Shown one piece after another: positions 42,021 through 52,133 of a DNA stretch of 64,000 nt. The stretch is from Desulfosalsimonas propionicica (GTDB taxonomy: Bacteria > Desulfobacterota > Desulfobacteria > Desulfobacterales > Desulfosalsimonadaceae), in the NCBI RefSeq assembly GCF_013761005.1, contig NZ_JACDUS010000006.1:1-64000 (forward strand), in the 5' to 3' direction. Every line of letters starts with the position of its first letter. Position 1 is the first letter of the stretch. A model generated the notes under the pieces. It had not been told where the DNA came from. It searched no databases and saw only the letters and a list, made by a program, of their open reading frames with translations. A program made the translations under genes and the position numbers.

Positions 42021-43046
42021 ATGCCCTTGAACGAATTGACATATATGAACTGGCGGGACATGATCCGGCCCGGCAGGGTTGAGATCGACCAGCAGACAGC
42101 CACCTATGGCAAGTTTGTCTGGGAGCCGCTGGAGAGGGGATTTGGCATCACCATCGGCAACTCCCTGAGGCGGATCATACTTTCGTCACTTTACGGCGCT
42201 GCTATCACTTCGGTCAAGATCGAAGGGGTGATGCACGAATACAGCGCTGTTCCAGGGGTTTTGGAAGATGTCTCGGAAATCATGCTAAACCTCAAAAAGG
42301 TTCGGGTGAAAACCGATGATGCCGAACCCAGGACCATGACAGTGGAAGCCCAGGGCGAGCGGACCGTTACGGCCGCCGATATCGTCAGCGGAGACGGCCG
42401 GGTTGAAGTATTGAATCCGGCACAACATATCGCCACGCTGACCTCTGAAGGCAACCTGCAGATGACACTGACGGTACAGGCCGGCAAGAGCTATTCCCTG
42501 GCCGAGGCCAACCGGGACCAGGAGGCACCTGTTGGCACATTGCCCATTGATGCGATCTTTTCACCCATTTACCGGGTCAATTACCTGGTGGGCAACGCCC
42601 GGGTGGGACAGCGGACCGATTATGACAAGCTGACAATGGAAATCTGGACCGACGGATCGGTCAAGCCCATGGATGCCATTGCCTATGCGGCCAAGATCTT
42701 AAAAGAGCAAATGCATTCATTCATCAACTTTGATGAAGATCAGGAACCTGCGCCTCCGGATGAATCCCAGGAGGAATCCACGCCGCAGTTCAACCCGAAC
42801 CTGTACCTGGATGTGGATGAGCTGGAGCTTTCCGTTAGAAGCGCCAATTGCCTGAGAAATGCCAATATCCGGAAAATTTACCAATTGGTCCAGAAGACCG
42901 AAAATGAGATGCTGAAAACCAAAAATTTCGGCCGCAAATCCCTAAACGAGATTAAGGAATTGTTGTCCGAGATGGGGCTGTCGCTGGGTATGAAACTGGA
43001 AGGATTTGTGCCCCCGGACGATGACCAGGATCAGAAAGAGGAATAA
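42021..43046 (+). CDS. rpoA: DNA-directed RNA polymerase subunit alpha
   Basis: The alpha dimer scaffolds core polymerase; its C-terminal domain binds UP elements and activators. The ATG at 42021 follows AGGTGGGAG with good spacing; a GTG two codons earlier is too close. The 341-residue protein has [20 protein letters not shown] near the N-terminus and the C-terminal domain at about 260-330 ([24 protein letters not shown]-like [11 protein letters not shown]). Confidence 0.96.
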   Translation: MPLNELTYMNWRDMIRPGRVEIDQQTATYGKFVWEPLERGFGITIGNSLRRIILSSLYGAAITSVKIEGVMHEYSAVPGVLEDVSEIMLNLKKVRVKTDDAEPRTMTVEAQGERTVTAADIVSGDGRVEVLNPAQHIATLTSEGNLQMTLTVQAGKSYSLAEANRDQEAPVGTLPIDAIFSPIYRVNYLVGNARVGQRTDYDKLTMEIWTDGSVKPMDAIAYAAKILKEQMHSFINFDEDQEPAPPDESQEESTPQFNPNLYLDVDELELSVRSANCLRNANIRKIYQLVQKTENEMLKTKNFGRKSLNEIKELLSEMGLSLGMKLEGFVPPDDDQDQKEE

Positions 43047-43053
43047 GATAGCC

Positions 43054-43431
43054 ATGCGACACAAAAAAAGCGGAGTCAAATTAAATCGCACCAGCAGCCA
43101 TCGCCAGGCCATGTTTCGCAACATGGTCACCTCCCTGCTCAAGCACGACCGGATTAAAACCACGGATGCAAAGGCCAAGGAGCTTCGCCGCTGGGCGGAC
43201 CATATCATCACCCTTGCCAAGCGGGGAGATTTGCATGCCAGGCGCCAGGCCCTTTCCATCGTAAGGGAAAAGGCCGTGGTACACCAAATTTTTGCCGATG
43301 CACCCAAGCGTTTCGGCGACATCAACGGCGGTTACACCCGGGTGGTGAAACTCGGCTGCCGGCCCGGCGATGCGGCACCGGTCTCGATGGTGGAACTTAC
43401 CGGTGAAAAGCCTGAGGCAGCTTCCTCCTAA
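43054..43431 (+). CDS. rplQ: 50S ribosomal protein L17
   Basis: The 125-residue protein starts at ATG 7 bp after the rpoA stop and ends the alpha operon. Core [20 protein letters not shown] and [19 protein letters not shown] match the family. The C-terminus ends GEKPEAASS. It is followed 80 bp later by a strong terminator. Confidence 0.96.
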   Translation: MRHKKSGVKLNRTSSHRQAMFRNMVTSLLKHDRIKTTDAKAKELRRWADHIITLAKRGDLHARRQALSIVREKAVVHQIFADAPKRFGDINGGYTRVVKLGCRPGDAAPVSMVELTGEKPEAASS

Positions 43432-43499
43432 TTATTGCGCCGGACTTTCCCGGACTTCCCCGGACTTCTCATGATGTCGTCAGGCAGTTGAATCCGGAT

Positions 43500-46010
43500 T
43501 CAATAATTGTGGCCCCGGTTTAACATTTGGTTAAACCGGGGCTTTTGTTTTGTCCGGATTTCCAGTGTCCCTTCATGAATCCGGATCCTGGCGGCCCCTT
43601 GCCTGTCTGTTCGCAAAATCTTTATATTGCGCTTTTTATACCGATCCAGTACTGATTGCGACGGCATTTGATACCGTCCCTCCCTTACGGGTATAATAAT
43701 GGTTTTCGGATCCACGACATCGAGGAACCCGGATGTTGAAGATGTTTTGCTGCCGTGATGAGGGGCGATCAATATATCGGCCTCTGCCTTTTCCCCGGCT
43801 TGCTGGACGACCAGGCCTTCTGCGCAGGCCTCTATGTCGCCGGGAAACAGTATGGCTTTGTCATGGTATCTTATGCGTACCACCAGGGCGCAGTTGTTGG
43901 CGCCGCTGCAAGGCGCACATGCAATTTCGGCATCAGGGTGCGGGAAAAGGATTTCAAATCGTGCTCCGTTGATTTTTCTGGCGGCATTGACATGATCCAG
44001 GCGCGGATGGGGAATTTGTTTTTTGTTTATAATTTCCTGAAATTTTTTGTATCCGCTGGTATCCGCACGGATGTGGGTGCTGATGATTTCATGGACTTGA
44101 AAATGGTTTAATATATAGAGCAGTCCGTTTAAGTGGTCTGAATCCGGGTGGGACAATACCACCGTATCAATGGTTCCGATTTTGCGCTGCCGCAGATAGG
44201 GCGCCAGAATACGGGCGCCTACGTCAAACAAGGAATTGTCTGAAAACCCGCCCCCGTCAATGAGCATGGTATAACCCTTTGGAAATTCCACCAGCGAGGC
44301 ATGACCCTGGCCCACATCCAGCACTGTGACCCGCAGATCCGAATGCCAAAGTCGTTTGTGCATCCAGTATCCGGCATCTGCGGCAGAAACCAGAAAAACC
44401 GGGACAAGTCCGATAGCCGCGAATTTACGGATTCCCGTGGTTTTTCCCCGCCATATCAGCCCCAATCCGGCGAGCAGTCCGTATGCGCAGATCACTTCCG
44501 GCACTGTCGGGGAAAATGTCTCAAAGGCGCCCACCGGAGAATCTGACATCATTTTTATCAATGATATAGCCGGACCCAGAAGCCAGTGGGCGCAAGCCAG
44601 CAACCACACGGCCAGGGTGCCGGAAACCGGAAAAATCATTGCGCCGGCCAGGCCCAGGGGCACCACCATGAATCCGATCCATGGCACCAGGATCAGATTG
44701 GCAATCACTCCCAAAAATGTAGCCTGTTGAAAATGATGCATCACAAGGGGCAGAGTGCCGGCAATGGCGAAAACCGAGATCAGCATAAAATTCTTGATCC
44801 GGCCAATAACTCGGAGACTTTTTTTTTCAGGGCCTCCCCCGGGTTTGAAAAACAGGTAAATTCCGTAAAAAATGGCGGATACAGCGGCAAAGGAAAGCTG
44901 GAAGGAAACGGAAAAAATGCTGGGCGGGTGAATTGTGCAGATGACAAAAGCAGCCACTGCAAGGGTGTTGACGCGGTGGTAAGGCGCGGCCCGGGCGATG
45001 GCCGTAAGAAAGATCGCAATCATGACAACAGCCCGCTGGGTGGATGGTGAAAATCCTGAAAGCATTGCATAGCAGATCACCGGCACCAGCGTCAGCATTG
45101 CGGCAAGCTTGAAGGCCAGGCCGGTGTAAAGAAAAATCCGGAAACGACTGATCATCCATTTAAACACCATGAATGCACACACGGAAATGATCCCCATATG
45201 GAGCCCGGATATGGCCAGCAGGTGACTGACTCCCGCCCGGTTAAAGGATTTTTGCAATTCAGGGGAAATCCTGTGGCGTTTGCCCACTACAAGGGCAGAG
45301 AGCACGGCCCCGGCATCATCGGCGCCTATGCTTGAAACCGTTTTATCCAGCCGGATTCGCAACCGGTGTATTTGATTTTGAAAACCGGGTTTTTGTGCGG
45401 ATGGCGGCGCTTCTTTCACCCGTTTTCCGCTTGTGTACACTGCCGCCCAGATATTTTGGTCAGCCATGTACTGCCTGTAGTCAAATCCGCCGGGATTGTT
45501 GAAATTGTGAAACGGGCGAATTAAGGACCGGAACCGGACACGATCACCGGGAGATAACTTCGGGGTTTTTCCGTAGAAGGCGGCCTGAATGCGGCCGGCA
45601 GGTTGGTAAAGCGCGCTTTTTTTACCGGAGATTTCCAATTGATCCAGTACGCACCGGGTGCGGAAGGCCTCCATGCGTGGCGGGCCGGTAATTGTGCCGC
45701 AAATTTTCATGTAGCCTGAATCAAAAAGGGGCTTTGTTTCAGGCGGGGGAAAGAAAGGAGTTTGCCAGGCGGCAATGGAGATCACGCCAAGGGCGAAAAA
45801 CAGTAAGAGCGGGCAAAAAAGTGCTGGCTTGTGACAAATCACCCGCCGGGTCAGGTCAAATCCGGCTGCAGCAGCAGCAACCCAGGCCCCGGTGAACAAA
45901 AAGGGCAGGTCAGACAGACGGCCGGCGATCAGGCCGGCCATGAAGGCAAACAGCAGGGGGATCAGGGGCAGGCGGTAGAAATGACCGTCTTGTAACTCCC
46001 GTCCTGCCAT
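43500..46010 (-). CDS. comEC: ComEC/Rec2-type DNA uptake channel protein
   Basis: The protein is expected to move single-stranded DNA across the inner membrane during natural transformation, and may degrade the other strand. It has 836 residues: N-terminal membrane segments and an OB-like (DUF4131) part at about 1-200; the membrane competence domain (SHLLAISGLHMGIISVCAF) at about 255-520; then a metallo-beta-lactamase domain with VTVLDVGQGHASLVEFP and HPDSDHLNG near 615-625. The start is 6 bp after murA with no clear ribosome binding site, so it is probably coupled to murA. Its 3' end contains the ribosomal operon terminator. Confidence 0.92.
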   Translation of the reverse strand: MAGRELQDGHFYRLPLIPLLFAFMAGLIAGRLSDLPFLFTGAWVAAAAAGFDLTRRVICHKPALFCPLLLFFALGVISIAAWQTPFFPPPETKPLFDSGYMKICGTITGPPRMEAFRTRCVLDQLEISGKKSALYQPAGRIQAAFYGKTPKLSPGDRVRFRSLIRPFHNFNNPGGFDYRQYMADQNIWAAVYTSGKRVKEAPPSAQKPGFQNQIHRLRIRLDKTVSSIGADDAGAVLSALVVGKRHRISPELQKSFNRAGVSHLLAISGLHMGIISVCAFMVFKWMISRFRIFLYTGLAFKLAAMLTLVPVICYAMLSGFSPSTQRAVVMIAIFLTAIARAAPYHRVNTLAVAAFVICTIHPPSIFSVSFQLSFAAVSAIFYGIYLFFKPGGGPEKKSLRVIGRIKNFMLISVFAIAGTLPLVMHHFQQATFLGVIANLILVPWIGFMVVPLGLAGAMIFPVSGTLAVWLLACAHWLLGPAISLIKMMSDSPVGAFETFSPTVPEVICAYGLLAGLGLIWRGKTTGIRKFAAIGLVPVFLVSAADAGYWMHKRLWHSDLRVTVLDVGQGHASLVEFPKGYTMLIDGGGFSDNSLFDVGARILAPYLRQRKIGTIDTVVLSHPDSDHLNGLLYILNHFQVHEIISTHIRADTSGYKKFQEIINKKQIPHPRLDHVNAARKINGARFEILFPHPDAEIACAPCSGANNCALVVRIRYHDKAILFPGDIEACAEGLVVQQAGEKAEADILIAPHHGSKTSSTSGFLDVVDPKTIIIPVREGRYQMPSQSVLDRYKKRNIKILRTDRQGAARIRIHEGTLEIRTKQKPRFNQMLNRGHNY
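43512..43550 (+). terminator. Rho-independent terminator of the ribosomal operon, inside comEC 3' end
   Basis: GCCCCGGTTTAAC (43512-43524) and GTTAAACCGGGGC (43530-43542) form a perfect 13-bp stem with a 5-base loop, then TTTTGTTTT. The same bases encode the last residues (about KPRFNQMLNRGHNY) of the convergent comEC gene on the other strand. Confidence 0.9.
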
Positions 46011-46016
46011 GGGATG

Positions 46017-47333
46017 CTAATTTCTCGGTTCTGTGCGGCCGGATGCCGGCTCCGTGCCGGGGCCATCTGCGGTTTTTGGCTTTGGCCGGACCCGTTTAAT
46101 GTCTGCCCCGAGGCTTCGGAATTTGTCCTCAAGGGCAGCATAGCCCCGGTCCAGATGATAAACCCGGCTGATGCGGGTGGTGCCTTCGGCCACCAGTCCG
46201 GCAAGAACCAGGCAGGCACTTGCGCGCAAATCAGAGGCCATCACCTGGGCCCCGGACAGGCGGGCAGCGCCGCGGACCATGGCATGATTGCCGGATACCT
46301 GGATATCGGCGCCCATTCGCTGGAGTTCCAGAACGTGGATGAAACGGTTCTCAAAGATGGTTTCCGAAATCATGCTCAGGCCGTTGGCAATGCACATCAG
46401 CACCATGAACTGGGCCTGCATGTCCGTTGGAAAGCCGGGATAGGGCAGGGTTTTGATATCAACACTGGTAACAGGGCGGCGTCCAGTTACCATGACAGCC
46501 CCGTCGCTGGTGTCCACCTCTGTCCCTGTTTTTCTGAGCTTGGCAATCACGGCTTTCAGATGGGATGCATCGGCGTTTAAAATCCGGATGCAGCCGCCTG
46601 TCAGGGCGGCTGCTACCATATAGGTGCCCGTCTCTATCCGGTCGGGAATCACACGGACCGTGGCCGGATAAAGCCTGTCCACGCCTTCAATGGTAATGGT
46701 GGAGGTGGCTGCGCCCGATACCCGGGCGCCCATGGCATTTAACATGTCTGCCAGGGCAGTGACCTCGGGTTCCTTTGCAGCGTTTCGCAGAACCGTTGTT
46801 CCCTTTGCCAGCACAGCAGCCATCATGAGATTTTCAGTGCCGGTAACAGTGGGCACGTCAAAAAAAATCTCATTGCCAGTCAAAGATTCGGCTTCGGCCT
46901 GTACATAGCCGTGTTCCAGGGTAATGCGGGCGCCGAGCCGGGAAAAGCCCTCCAGGTGCATATTGATGGGTCTTGCGCCGATGGCACATCCCCCGGGAAG
47001 GGATACCCGCGCCCGTCCAAGCCTTGCCAGCAGAGGGCCGAGCACCAGCACCGAGGCGCGCATCTTGCGCACCAGTTCGTAGGGGGCCTCCACATCATTG
47101 AGGCCGGTGGTATCCACTATCAGCCCGTCCGGGCTTTCGGTGATTTGCGCGCCAATGGTGCAAAGCAGCTGGCGGATGCTTTCAATGTCTTTTAAATCCG
47201 GGATATTGGTATAACAGAACCGGCCGCCGGTCAGAAGGGAAGCGGCAAGCATGGGAAGCGCGGCGTTTTTGGCCCCGCTGATGCGGACCTCTCCATCCAG
47301 ACGCTGTCCTCCCTGGATTACGATTTCATCCAA
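46017..47333 (-). CDS. murA: UDP-N-acetylglucosamine 1-carboxyvinyltransferase MurA
   Basis: MurA adds enolpyruvate to UDP-GlcNAc, the first committed step of peptidoglycan synthesis, and is the target of fosfomycin. The 438-residue protein starts at TTG behind AAAGGAGT. The active-site cysteine is present at 116 in [12 protein letters not shown], so it should be fosfomycin-sensitive. The N-terminal [17 protein letters not shown] motif is standard. About 20 extra polar residues at the C-terminus ([15 protein letters not shown] onward) are not part of the usual fold. Confidence 0.97.
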   Translation of the reverse strand: MDEIVIQGGQRLDGEVRISGAKNAALPMLAASLLTGGRFCYTNIPDLKDIESIRQLLCTIGAQITESPDGLIVDTTGLNDVEAPYELVRKMRASVLVLGPLLARLGRARVSLPGGCAIGARPINMHLEGFSRLGARITLEHGYVQAEAESLTGNEIFFDVPTVTGTENLMMAAVLAKGTTVLRNAAKEPEVTALADMLNAMGARVSGAATSTITIEGVDRLYPATVRVIPDRIETGTYMVAAALTGGCIRILNADASHLKAVIAKLRKTGTEVDTSDGAVMVTGRRPVTSVDIKTLPYPGFPTDMQAQFMVLMCIANGLSMISETIFENRFIHVLELQRMGADIQVSGNHAMVRGAARLSGAQVMASDLRASACLVLAGLVAEGTTRISRVYHLDRGYAALEDKFRSLGADIKRVRPKPKTADGPGTEPASGRTEPRN

Positions 47334-47356
47334 TACAAACTCCTTTGGAAAGATAT

Positions 47357-47411
47357 AAAAAAGCGCCGCACATCCGGTGTTTGTCCGGCAAACAGACCGT
47401 GTGCGGCGCTT
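47357..47411 (-). terminator. Rho-independent terminator of the qrc operon
   Basis: On the minus strand AAGCGCCGCAC (47411-47401) pairs with GTGCGGCGCTT (47371-47361), 11 bp extended by further pairs, followed by a run of six T. It lies between the 56-residue gene and murA, so murA needs its own promoter or readthrough. Confidence 0.85.
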
Positions 47412-47460
47412 GTGGCAAAAATGAAAACCACCCCTGTTGCAGGGCCTTTTTCAAAGGCTG

Positions 47461-47631
47461 TTAGTGATGTCCGTGGCCGCCTTCTCCTGCCTCGTCCGCG
47501 GCGGTATCAATGAGTGACTTGATAACGCAATAGGTCATGCCGGCGCCGATAATGCTCAATGCATACCACAGACCGCCCATGAAAACCAGATGTGAAATAT
47601 CCCATGCCCATTCAAATGCAAACGGAAACAT
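47461..47631 (-). CDS. Small single-helix membrane protein at the end of the qrc operon
   Basis: A 56-residue protein starts at ATG behind a full AAGGAG, 27 bp after qrcD, and ends before the operon terminator. It has an amphipathic N-terminus (MFPFAFEWAWDISHLVF), one membrane helix at about 16-43 (VFMGGLWYALSIIGAGMTY in part), and an acidic then histidine-rich tail (GEGGHGHH). The characterised Qrc complex of Desulfovibrio vulgaris has four subunits, so this may be an additional subunit or assembly factor. Function is inferred from position only. Confidence 0.7.
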   Translation of the reverse strand: MFPFAFEWAWDISHLVFMGGLWYALSIIGAGMTYCVIKSLIDTAADEAGEGGHGHH

Positions 47632-47658
47632 ATTTGGCTCCTTTTGTTACCGGTGCGC

Positions 47659-48897
47659 CTATTGGCCCGGGTTGAGTTCTTTTTCGTGGGGAAACACCGG
47701 CAGATACCGGTGTGCCAGGGAAATCAGGATAGCCCCGTATGCAACGGGCAGGATGGTCGTGGCCACTTCCTGCCAGGTGGGCATGTACATGTACCAGTCG
47801 TGGAAGGGCAGAAGCGGTGCGGCCATGACCTGCAGCACCATAACCCAACGGTTGATGCAGACGCCCAGCACTGCCAATATGGCGGCAGTCACCAGCAACT
47901 TTTTGTTTTCCCGGCCCTTGCGGGTGATTAAAATCAGGGCCGGCACAATGCCGCAGATGACCAGTTCAGCAATGAGAATCCAGATGCCGTATACCGGGTT
48001 GTTGGAGTAAAAATCCATGAGGGAAAAGCCCTTGGAGGGGGCTGTCACAGCCGCCCAGTACCAGGTATCAGCGATCTTGGCAATCATGTAGGTCAGAAGC
48101 ATCCATCCCGAGATCTTGGCCAGGAGCTGAAAGGCCTCTGGCCGGACCAGTTTCTTTTGGGTGATTTTTTCGGTCAGCCATGTGATCAGCATTGTAAAGC
48201 AGGGGCCGACGGCTGCAGCCGACCAGGTAAACAGGAAAAATGTCCACGGCCAGATCAGCAGGCCTTCACGAAAGGCAAAAGGACGGCCGTAAAGAACGCC
48301 GGCCACGCCGCCAAGAGAACCCTGGTGAAAAAAGGACAGAAACACGCCTGTGGCGGCAAACACGGCCATGACTTCATGCAGGTTATGGCTTAAGTGATGG
48401 AGAAACGGAATCCGGTCAAGCTTGGGATTTTCCAGCACCAGGGGGATAAACTCGATGGTGAGTACGGCAAAATAGCACGACAGGCAGAAAGCCACTTCAG
48501 TGAGCATGGAATGCACATTGGCATGCCAGAAGATAAACCATCCCCGCAGGGGTTGGCCAATGTCGAGGGCCAGGATCAGCAGCGCCGAACTGTAGCAGAT
48601 AAAACCGATAATCACGGCATAATTGATGATGCTCTTGAGTTCCTTTTTGCCGATGATATAGGTCAGAAAACCGGTAAAAAAGGCACCGCCGCCCAGGGCG
48701 ATTACCGCCAGGTCCGCCCAGATCCACAGGGCAAAACCATAGGCGTCATTCATACCGGTCTGATTCAGTCCCTTGTACCATATCAGAAACATGGCATAGA
48801 CGCCCCACAAAAGCACGGCGCCGACTACTGCCAGCCACAGTGTAAATTGTCTGGTGGGACATCGTTTCACACCTTCGGGAATCGCTGGTGTCGTCAT
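47659..48897 (-). CDS. qrcD: Menaquinone reductase membrane subunit QrcD (NrfD family)
   Basis: QrcD anchors the complex and holds the menaquinone site. The 412-residue protein is highly hydrophobic with about ten membrane segments and NrfD-type features (WFIFWHANVHSM, WPWTFFLFTWSAAAVGPC). Start ATG follows AAGGAG. It is the fourth gene in the order qrcA, B, C, D, which matches DVU0695-0692 of Desulfovibrio vulgaris. Confidence 0.9.
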   Translation of the reverse strand: MTTPAIPEGVKRCPTRQFTLWLAVVGAVLLWGVYAMFLIWYKGLNQTGMNDAYGFALWIWADLAVIALGGGAFFTGFLTYIIGKKELKSIINYAVIIGFICYSSALLILALDIGQPLRGWFIFWHANVHSMLTEVAFCLSCYFAVLTIEFIPLVLENPKLDRIPFLHHLSHNLHEVMAVFAATGVFLSFFHQGSLGGVAGVLYGRPFAFREGLLIWPWTFFLFTWSAAAVGPCFTMLITWLTEKITQKKLVRPEAFQLLAKISGWMLLTYMIAKIADTWYWAAVTAPSKGFSLMDFYSNNPVYGIWILIAELVICGIVPALILITRKGRENKKLLVTAAILAVLGVCINRWVMVLQVMAAPLLPFHDWYMYMPTWQEVATTILPVAYGAILISLAHRYLPVFPHEKELNPGQ

Positions 48898-48928
48898 GAT
48901 CAGTTAACTCCTTGGTGTTTGGTAAAAA

Positions 48929-49750
48929 TTAATGGGTTGCCGCTGCCTTGCGGGCTTTTTCCCGGATCTGTTCGGGGTTTTCACCTTCCAGGTAATTATC
49001 TGCCTTTCTTCGGACCCAGCTCTTTGAACTCAGGTAATAAACCTTGGGATTGGTGTTGAGCCGTTCCAGCAGGCGAAACGCGGTTTTGCTTCGGCTCAGG
49101 CTGTAGACCGCATGTTCGGGATTGTGCAGGTCCCCGAAAGCAATGGCATTGGTGGGGCAGGCCTGGGCGCAGGCGGTCTGGTATTCATCTTCGTGCAGTT
49201 CCTCCCTGCCTTCCACATACGCCTTGTCACGGGCTTTTTGGTATCGGTGGTAGCAAAAAGAGCATTTTTCCACCACGCCCCGCATGCGGGCGGATACATC
49301 CGGATTGAGGTACTTTTCCATGTCCGCCGGCCATTTGGGATCCCACCAGTTGAATTTCCGGGCATGATAGGGGCAGGCGGCCATGCAGTAGCGGCAGCCG
49401 AAGCATCGGGTATAGATCTGGCTGACAATGCCGGTGGTCTGGTCATAATCCGTGGCAACTGCGGGACAAACCGAAACACAGGGGGAATGGCCCTCCATGT
49501 GCTGGCCGTCACACTGCATGCAGGGCATTGGAATGTAGCAGACCTGAGTGTCCGGAAACGGCTTTCCATTGTCCACCTTCATTACACGGATCCAGTTAAG
49601 ACTCCGCATTTTGTCGGATTCATCCTGCCTGAACGGTACGTTGTTTTCAGCATAACAGGCCACCATGCAGGCGCCGCATCCGGTGCATTTGTCCAGATCA
49701 ATGACCATCCCGTATCGTTTTGTCTTGGTATGTTGGGGTTGCTGTGTCAT
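48929..49750 (-). CDS. qrcC: Menaquinone reductase iron-sulfur subunit QrcC
   Basis: QrcC carries electrons from QrcB toward the membrane subunit. The 273-residue protein has four cysteine groups for iron-sulfur clusters: CTGCGACMVAC, CMQCDGQHMEGHSPCVSVC, CFGCRYCMAAC, and CSFC with CAQAC. The ATG at 49750 is chosen over the TTG just before it because of spacing from GAGG. It lies between qrcB and qrcD. Confidence 0.9.
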   Translation of the reverse strand: MTQQPQHTKTKRYGMVIDLDKCTGCGACMVACYAENNVPFRQDESDKMRSLNWIRVMKVDNGKPFPDTQVCYIPMPCMQCDGQHMEGHSPCVSVCPAVATDYDQTTGIVSQIYTRCFGCRYCMAACPYHARKFNWWDPKWPADMEKYLNPDVSARMRGVVEKCSFCYHRYQKARDKAYVEGREELHEDEYQTACAQACPTNAIAFGDLHNPEHAVYSLSRSKTAFRLLERLNTNPKVYYLSSKSWVRRKADNYLEGENPEQIREKARKAAATH

Positions 49751-49795
49751 CAAAAGACCTCATTATCGGGTTATATGTCAAGGATGATGGCGATA

Positions 49796-52072
49796 TCAGG
49801 CTTTGGCAATCGCGGCTCTGGCCCCCCATGCGGCATTGAGTCCCGAGGCGGGGTCGGCTGCCGGTGCAATCAGGCTATAGACATTGGCGCCCTTGCCGGC
49901 GATGTAGTCGCTGAATCCGGTGCGTCCAAGACCGGCGGGCATGGCCACCAGACCCGGCATGATGCCTTCGAACAGGTTGACCCGAACTTCGGCCCGGCCT
50001 GCCTGGGTTTTTACCGTTGCCTTGTCTCCCTGGGAAAGTCCGTACTCGGATGCAGTTTTGGGGTTGATCTCAACAAACACATCGTTTTCCAGAACCACAT
50101 TTGCATCCAGGGTTTTGGTCATAAAGGGCGTGTTGGCCACGGCACCGTCGGAGATACGCATGGAAGTGTACGGGACCAGAACCAGGGGCAGCTTGTCAAT
50201 GTTGCCGGGCAGCTCGATTTTTTCAACACCGGCTTTTTTGTTTCCATTGCCGTTCATTGCCGCAAATTTCGACATTGGAAAAAATTCAAACCGTTGAGAA
50301 GACGTGCGGAAGATTTTATCCAGGGAGGTATCCCGGGACCGGGAATCGCTCCAGAACCCCTTTTTTTCAAGGGTTTTCCACTGATCCGAGAGGCTTTTTC
50401 GGAGAAAATCCTCATAGTTTTTCCAGGGAAAGGCATTTTCAATAAAACCGCCAAGGTTTTTGGCGATTTGGATGACCACGTCCGCCATGTGACGGGTGTC
50501 ATACTGAGGCTTGACAACCGGCCGGGCCAGGCTGACCACTGTGTGGGCCATGCCGCGGGGCGTTGGAACATCCTGGTAGCTTTCCAGGAAATGGGGATGG
50601 GGCAGCAGCAAATCGGCCTGCTCTGCGGTTTCGTCAATGAAGGTGGAGAAACTCACGATAAAGGGAATTTTTTCAAAAGCCTTTTGGGCAGCCCGGGGGT
50701 CAGCCAAGGTATAGAGCGGATTGCCACCGGCCACAAGAAGGGCCTGGACCGGAGAATCACCTTTTGCCGAATTAATTGCTTCAGGCAGCCGGTTTGGCAG
50801 GTAGCGCGTATGGGCAAACTTTTCAGATCCAGCACCATCCACCCGGGGGTGCTGGTTGCCGGCAGAGGCGGTTTTGTCGATTTTCATTTCCGTCCAGCTC
50901 AGATAATCGGGCTCATCAATGAGAAAAACCCCTCCGGGTTTCTGGAAATTGCCGGCCAAAGCGTTTAGCGCAAATACGGCAAGCGCTTGATCCAGGCTAT
51001 CCGGAGCTGCACTGCCAAGGCCGCTGACAGCAACGGGACGATGCGCCCGGGCAAAAGAGCGGGCCAGCGATTCAATAACCTTTTCAGACAATCCGGTGGC
51101 TTTCGCCACCTTGTCCGGGGAGTGATCCTGCACCAGGCTGCGGTAGCCGGGGTGTGTATTTCCGGCATCATCCTGCCAGTCTTCAAATGCAAAGCCGTGG
51201 TTGTCAATAAACGCTTTGTTATAAAGCCCGTCGCGGACAATCACATGGCCGAGGCCCAGGGCCAGGGCGGTTTCGGACCCGGGTTTGGCGGGTACCCACT
51301 GGGCGGCTTTGGCAGCGGTATCCGATAATCTGGCTTCAATTTGAACCAACCGGGTTTTTTTGTCCTGTTCACCGAAAGCCGACATCACCTGTCCGGCTGT
51401 ATCACAGCCGTCCATGAGCGCGCACCCGAAGCTGAGAATAAAGTCGGCCTTCCTGAAATCATAGCCGATGGTGCCCTGCCGGCCGCAGGAAAGGTACAGA
51501 GCCAGTTCCTGGGCGTCTGCTGAAGAAGGCGTGCGGATGAAGTTGGGTGAGCCGTAAGCTTGTAAAAACCGGTCCATAAGATATGATGAACCGTTCCCGT
51601 CCGTATCCGAAATGCATGCCACGGTATGGGGCTTGCCCCGGGTTCGCAGCTCAGCCAGTTTTTCAGTGACTGTTTTGATGGCTTCGTCCCAGGATATTTT
51701 TTCCCATTTGCCCTGACCGCGTTCACCGGCCCGTTTCATGGGGCCCTGGATTCTGGAAGGGCCGTAGAGATGCTGGGTGGCGGAAATGGCCCTTGGACAG
51801 AGACTGCCGTTGTTGACCGGATGATCGGGCTGGCCTTCGATTTTAATGGCCCTGTCGCCGATGGTGCGGACCGTTATACCGCATCCGCCCGGACACTGGG
51901 TGCAGACCGATTTTACGAATTTGCTCGGGCCGTCTTCTGGTACCGGCGTCCAGGGCCAGTTCTGGGACCAGATGGCGATGTCGTCGGTGAGTTTCCATGG
52001 CACCGGGGTCAATGTTGTCCCCACGGCTCCGCCGATGACGAGCGACAAAAAACATCTGCGATCGATTTTCAT
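49796..52072 (-). CDS. qrcB: Menaquinone reductase large subunit QrcB (molybdopterin oxidoreductase fold)
   Basis: QrcB belongs to the molybdopterin oxidoreductase family; the characterised member lacks molybdenum. The ATG at 52072 follows AAGGGGT and gives 758 residues that begin with a twin-arginine signal (DRRCFLSLVIGGAVG), so the folded protein goes to the periplasm. The N-terminal cluster site is CTQCPGGC with a fourth cysteine in GSLCPRA. Domain order and length fit the family. An in-frame start at 52099 lacks a ribosome binding site. Confidence 0.9.
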   Translation of the reverse strand: MKIDRRCFLSLVIGGAVGTTLTPVPWKLTDDIAIWSQNWPWTPVPEDGPSKFVKSVCTQCPGGCGITVRTIGDRAIKIEGQPDHPVNNGSLCPRAISATQHLYGPSRIQGPMKRAGERGQGKWEKISWDEAIKTVTEKLAELRTRGKPHTVACISDTDGNGSSYLMDRFLQAYGSPNFIRTPSSADAQELALYLSCGRQGTIGYDFRKADFILSFGCALMDGCDTAGQVMSAFGEQDKKTRLVQIEARLSDTAAKAAQWVPAKPGSETALALGLGHVIVRDGLYNKAFIDNHGFAFEDWQDDAGNTHPGYRSLVQDHSPDKVAKATGLSEKVIESLARSFARAHRPVAVSGLGSAAPDSLDQALAVFALNALAGNFQKPGGVFLIDEPDYLSWTEMKIDKTASAGNQHPRVDGAGSEKFAHTRYLPNRLPEAINSAKGDSPVQALLVAGGNPLYTLADPRAAQKAFEKIPFIVSFSTFIDETAEQADLLLPHPHFLESYQDVPTPRGMAHTVVSLARPVVKPQYDTRHMADVVIQIAKNLGGFIENAFPWKNYEDFLRKSLSDQWKTLEKKGFWSDSRSRDTSLDKIFRTSSQRFEFFPMSKFAAMNGNGNKKAGVEKIELPGNIDKLPLVLVPYTSMRISDGAVANTPFMTKTLDANVVLENDVFVEINPKTASEYGLSQGDKATVKTQAGRAEVRVNLFEGIMPGLVAMPAGLGRTGFSDYIAGKGANVYSLIAPAADPASGLNAAWGARAAIAKA

Positions 52073-52133
52073 GAATCTACCCCTTGTCTGTATATCCACA
52101 TCGCGTCTGTGAGATTGGTGTTTCCTGCAAAAT

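Noticed and set aside
49112-50968. A 618-residue plus-strand open frame opposite qrcC and qrcB
   Set aside because: It is antisense to two genes with clear cofactor motifs and has no recognisable domain or suitable ribosome binding site.
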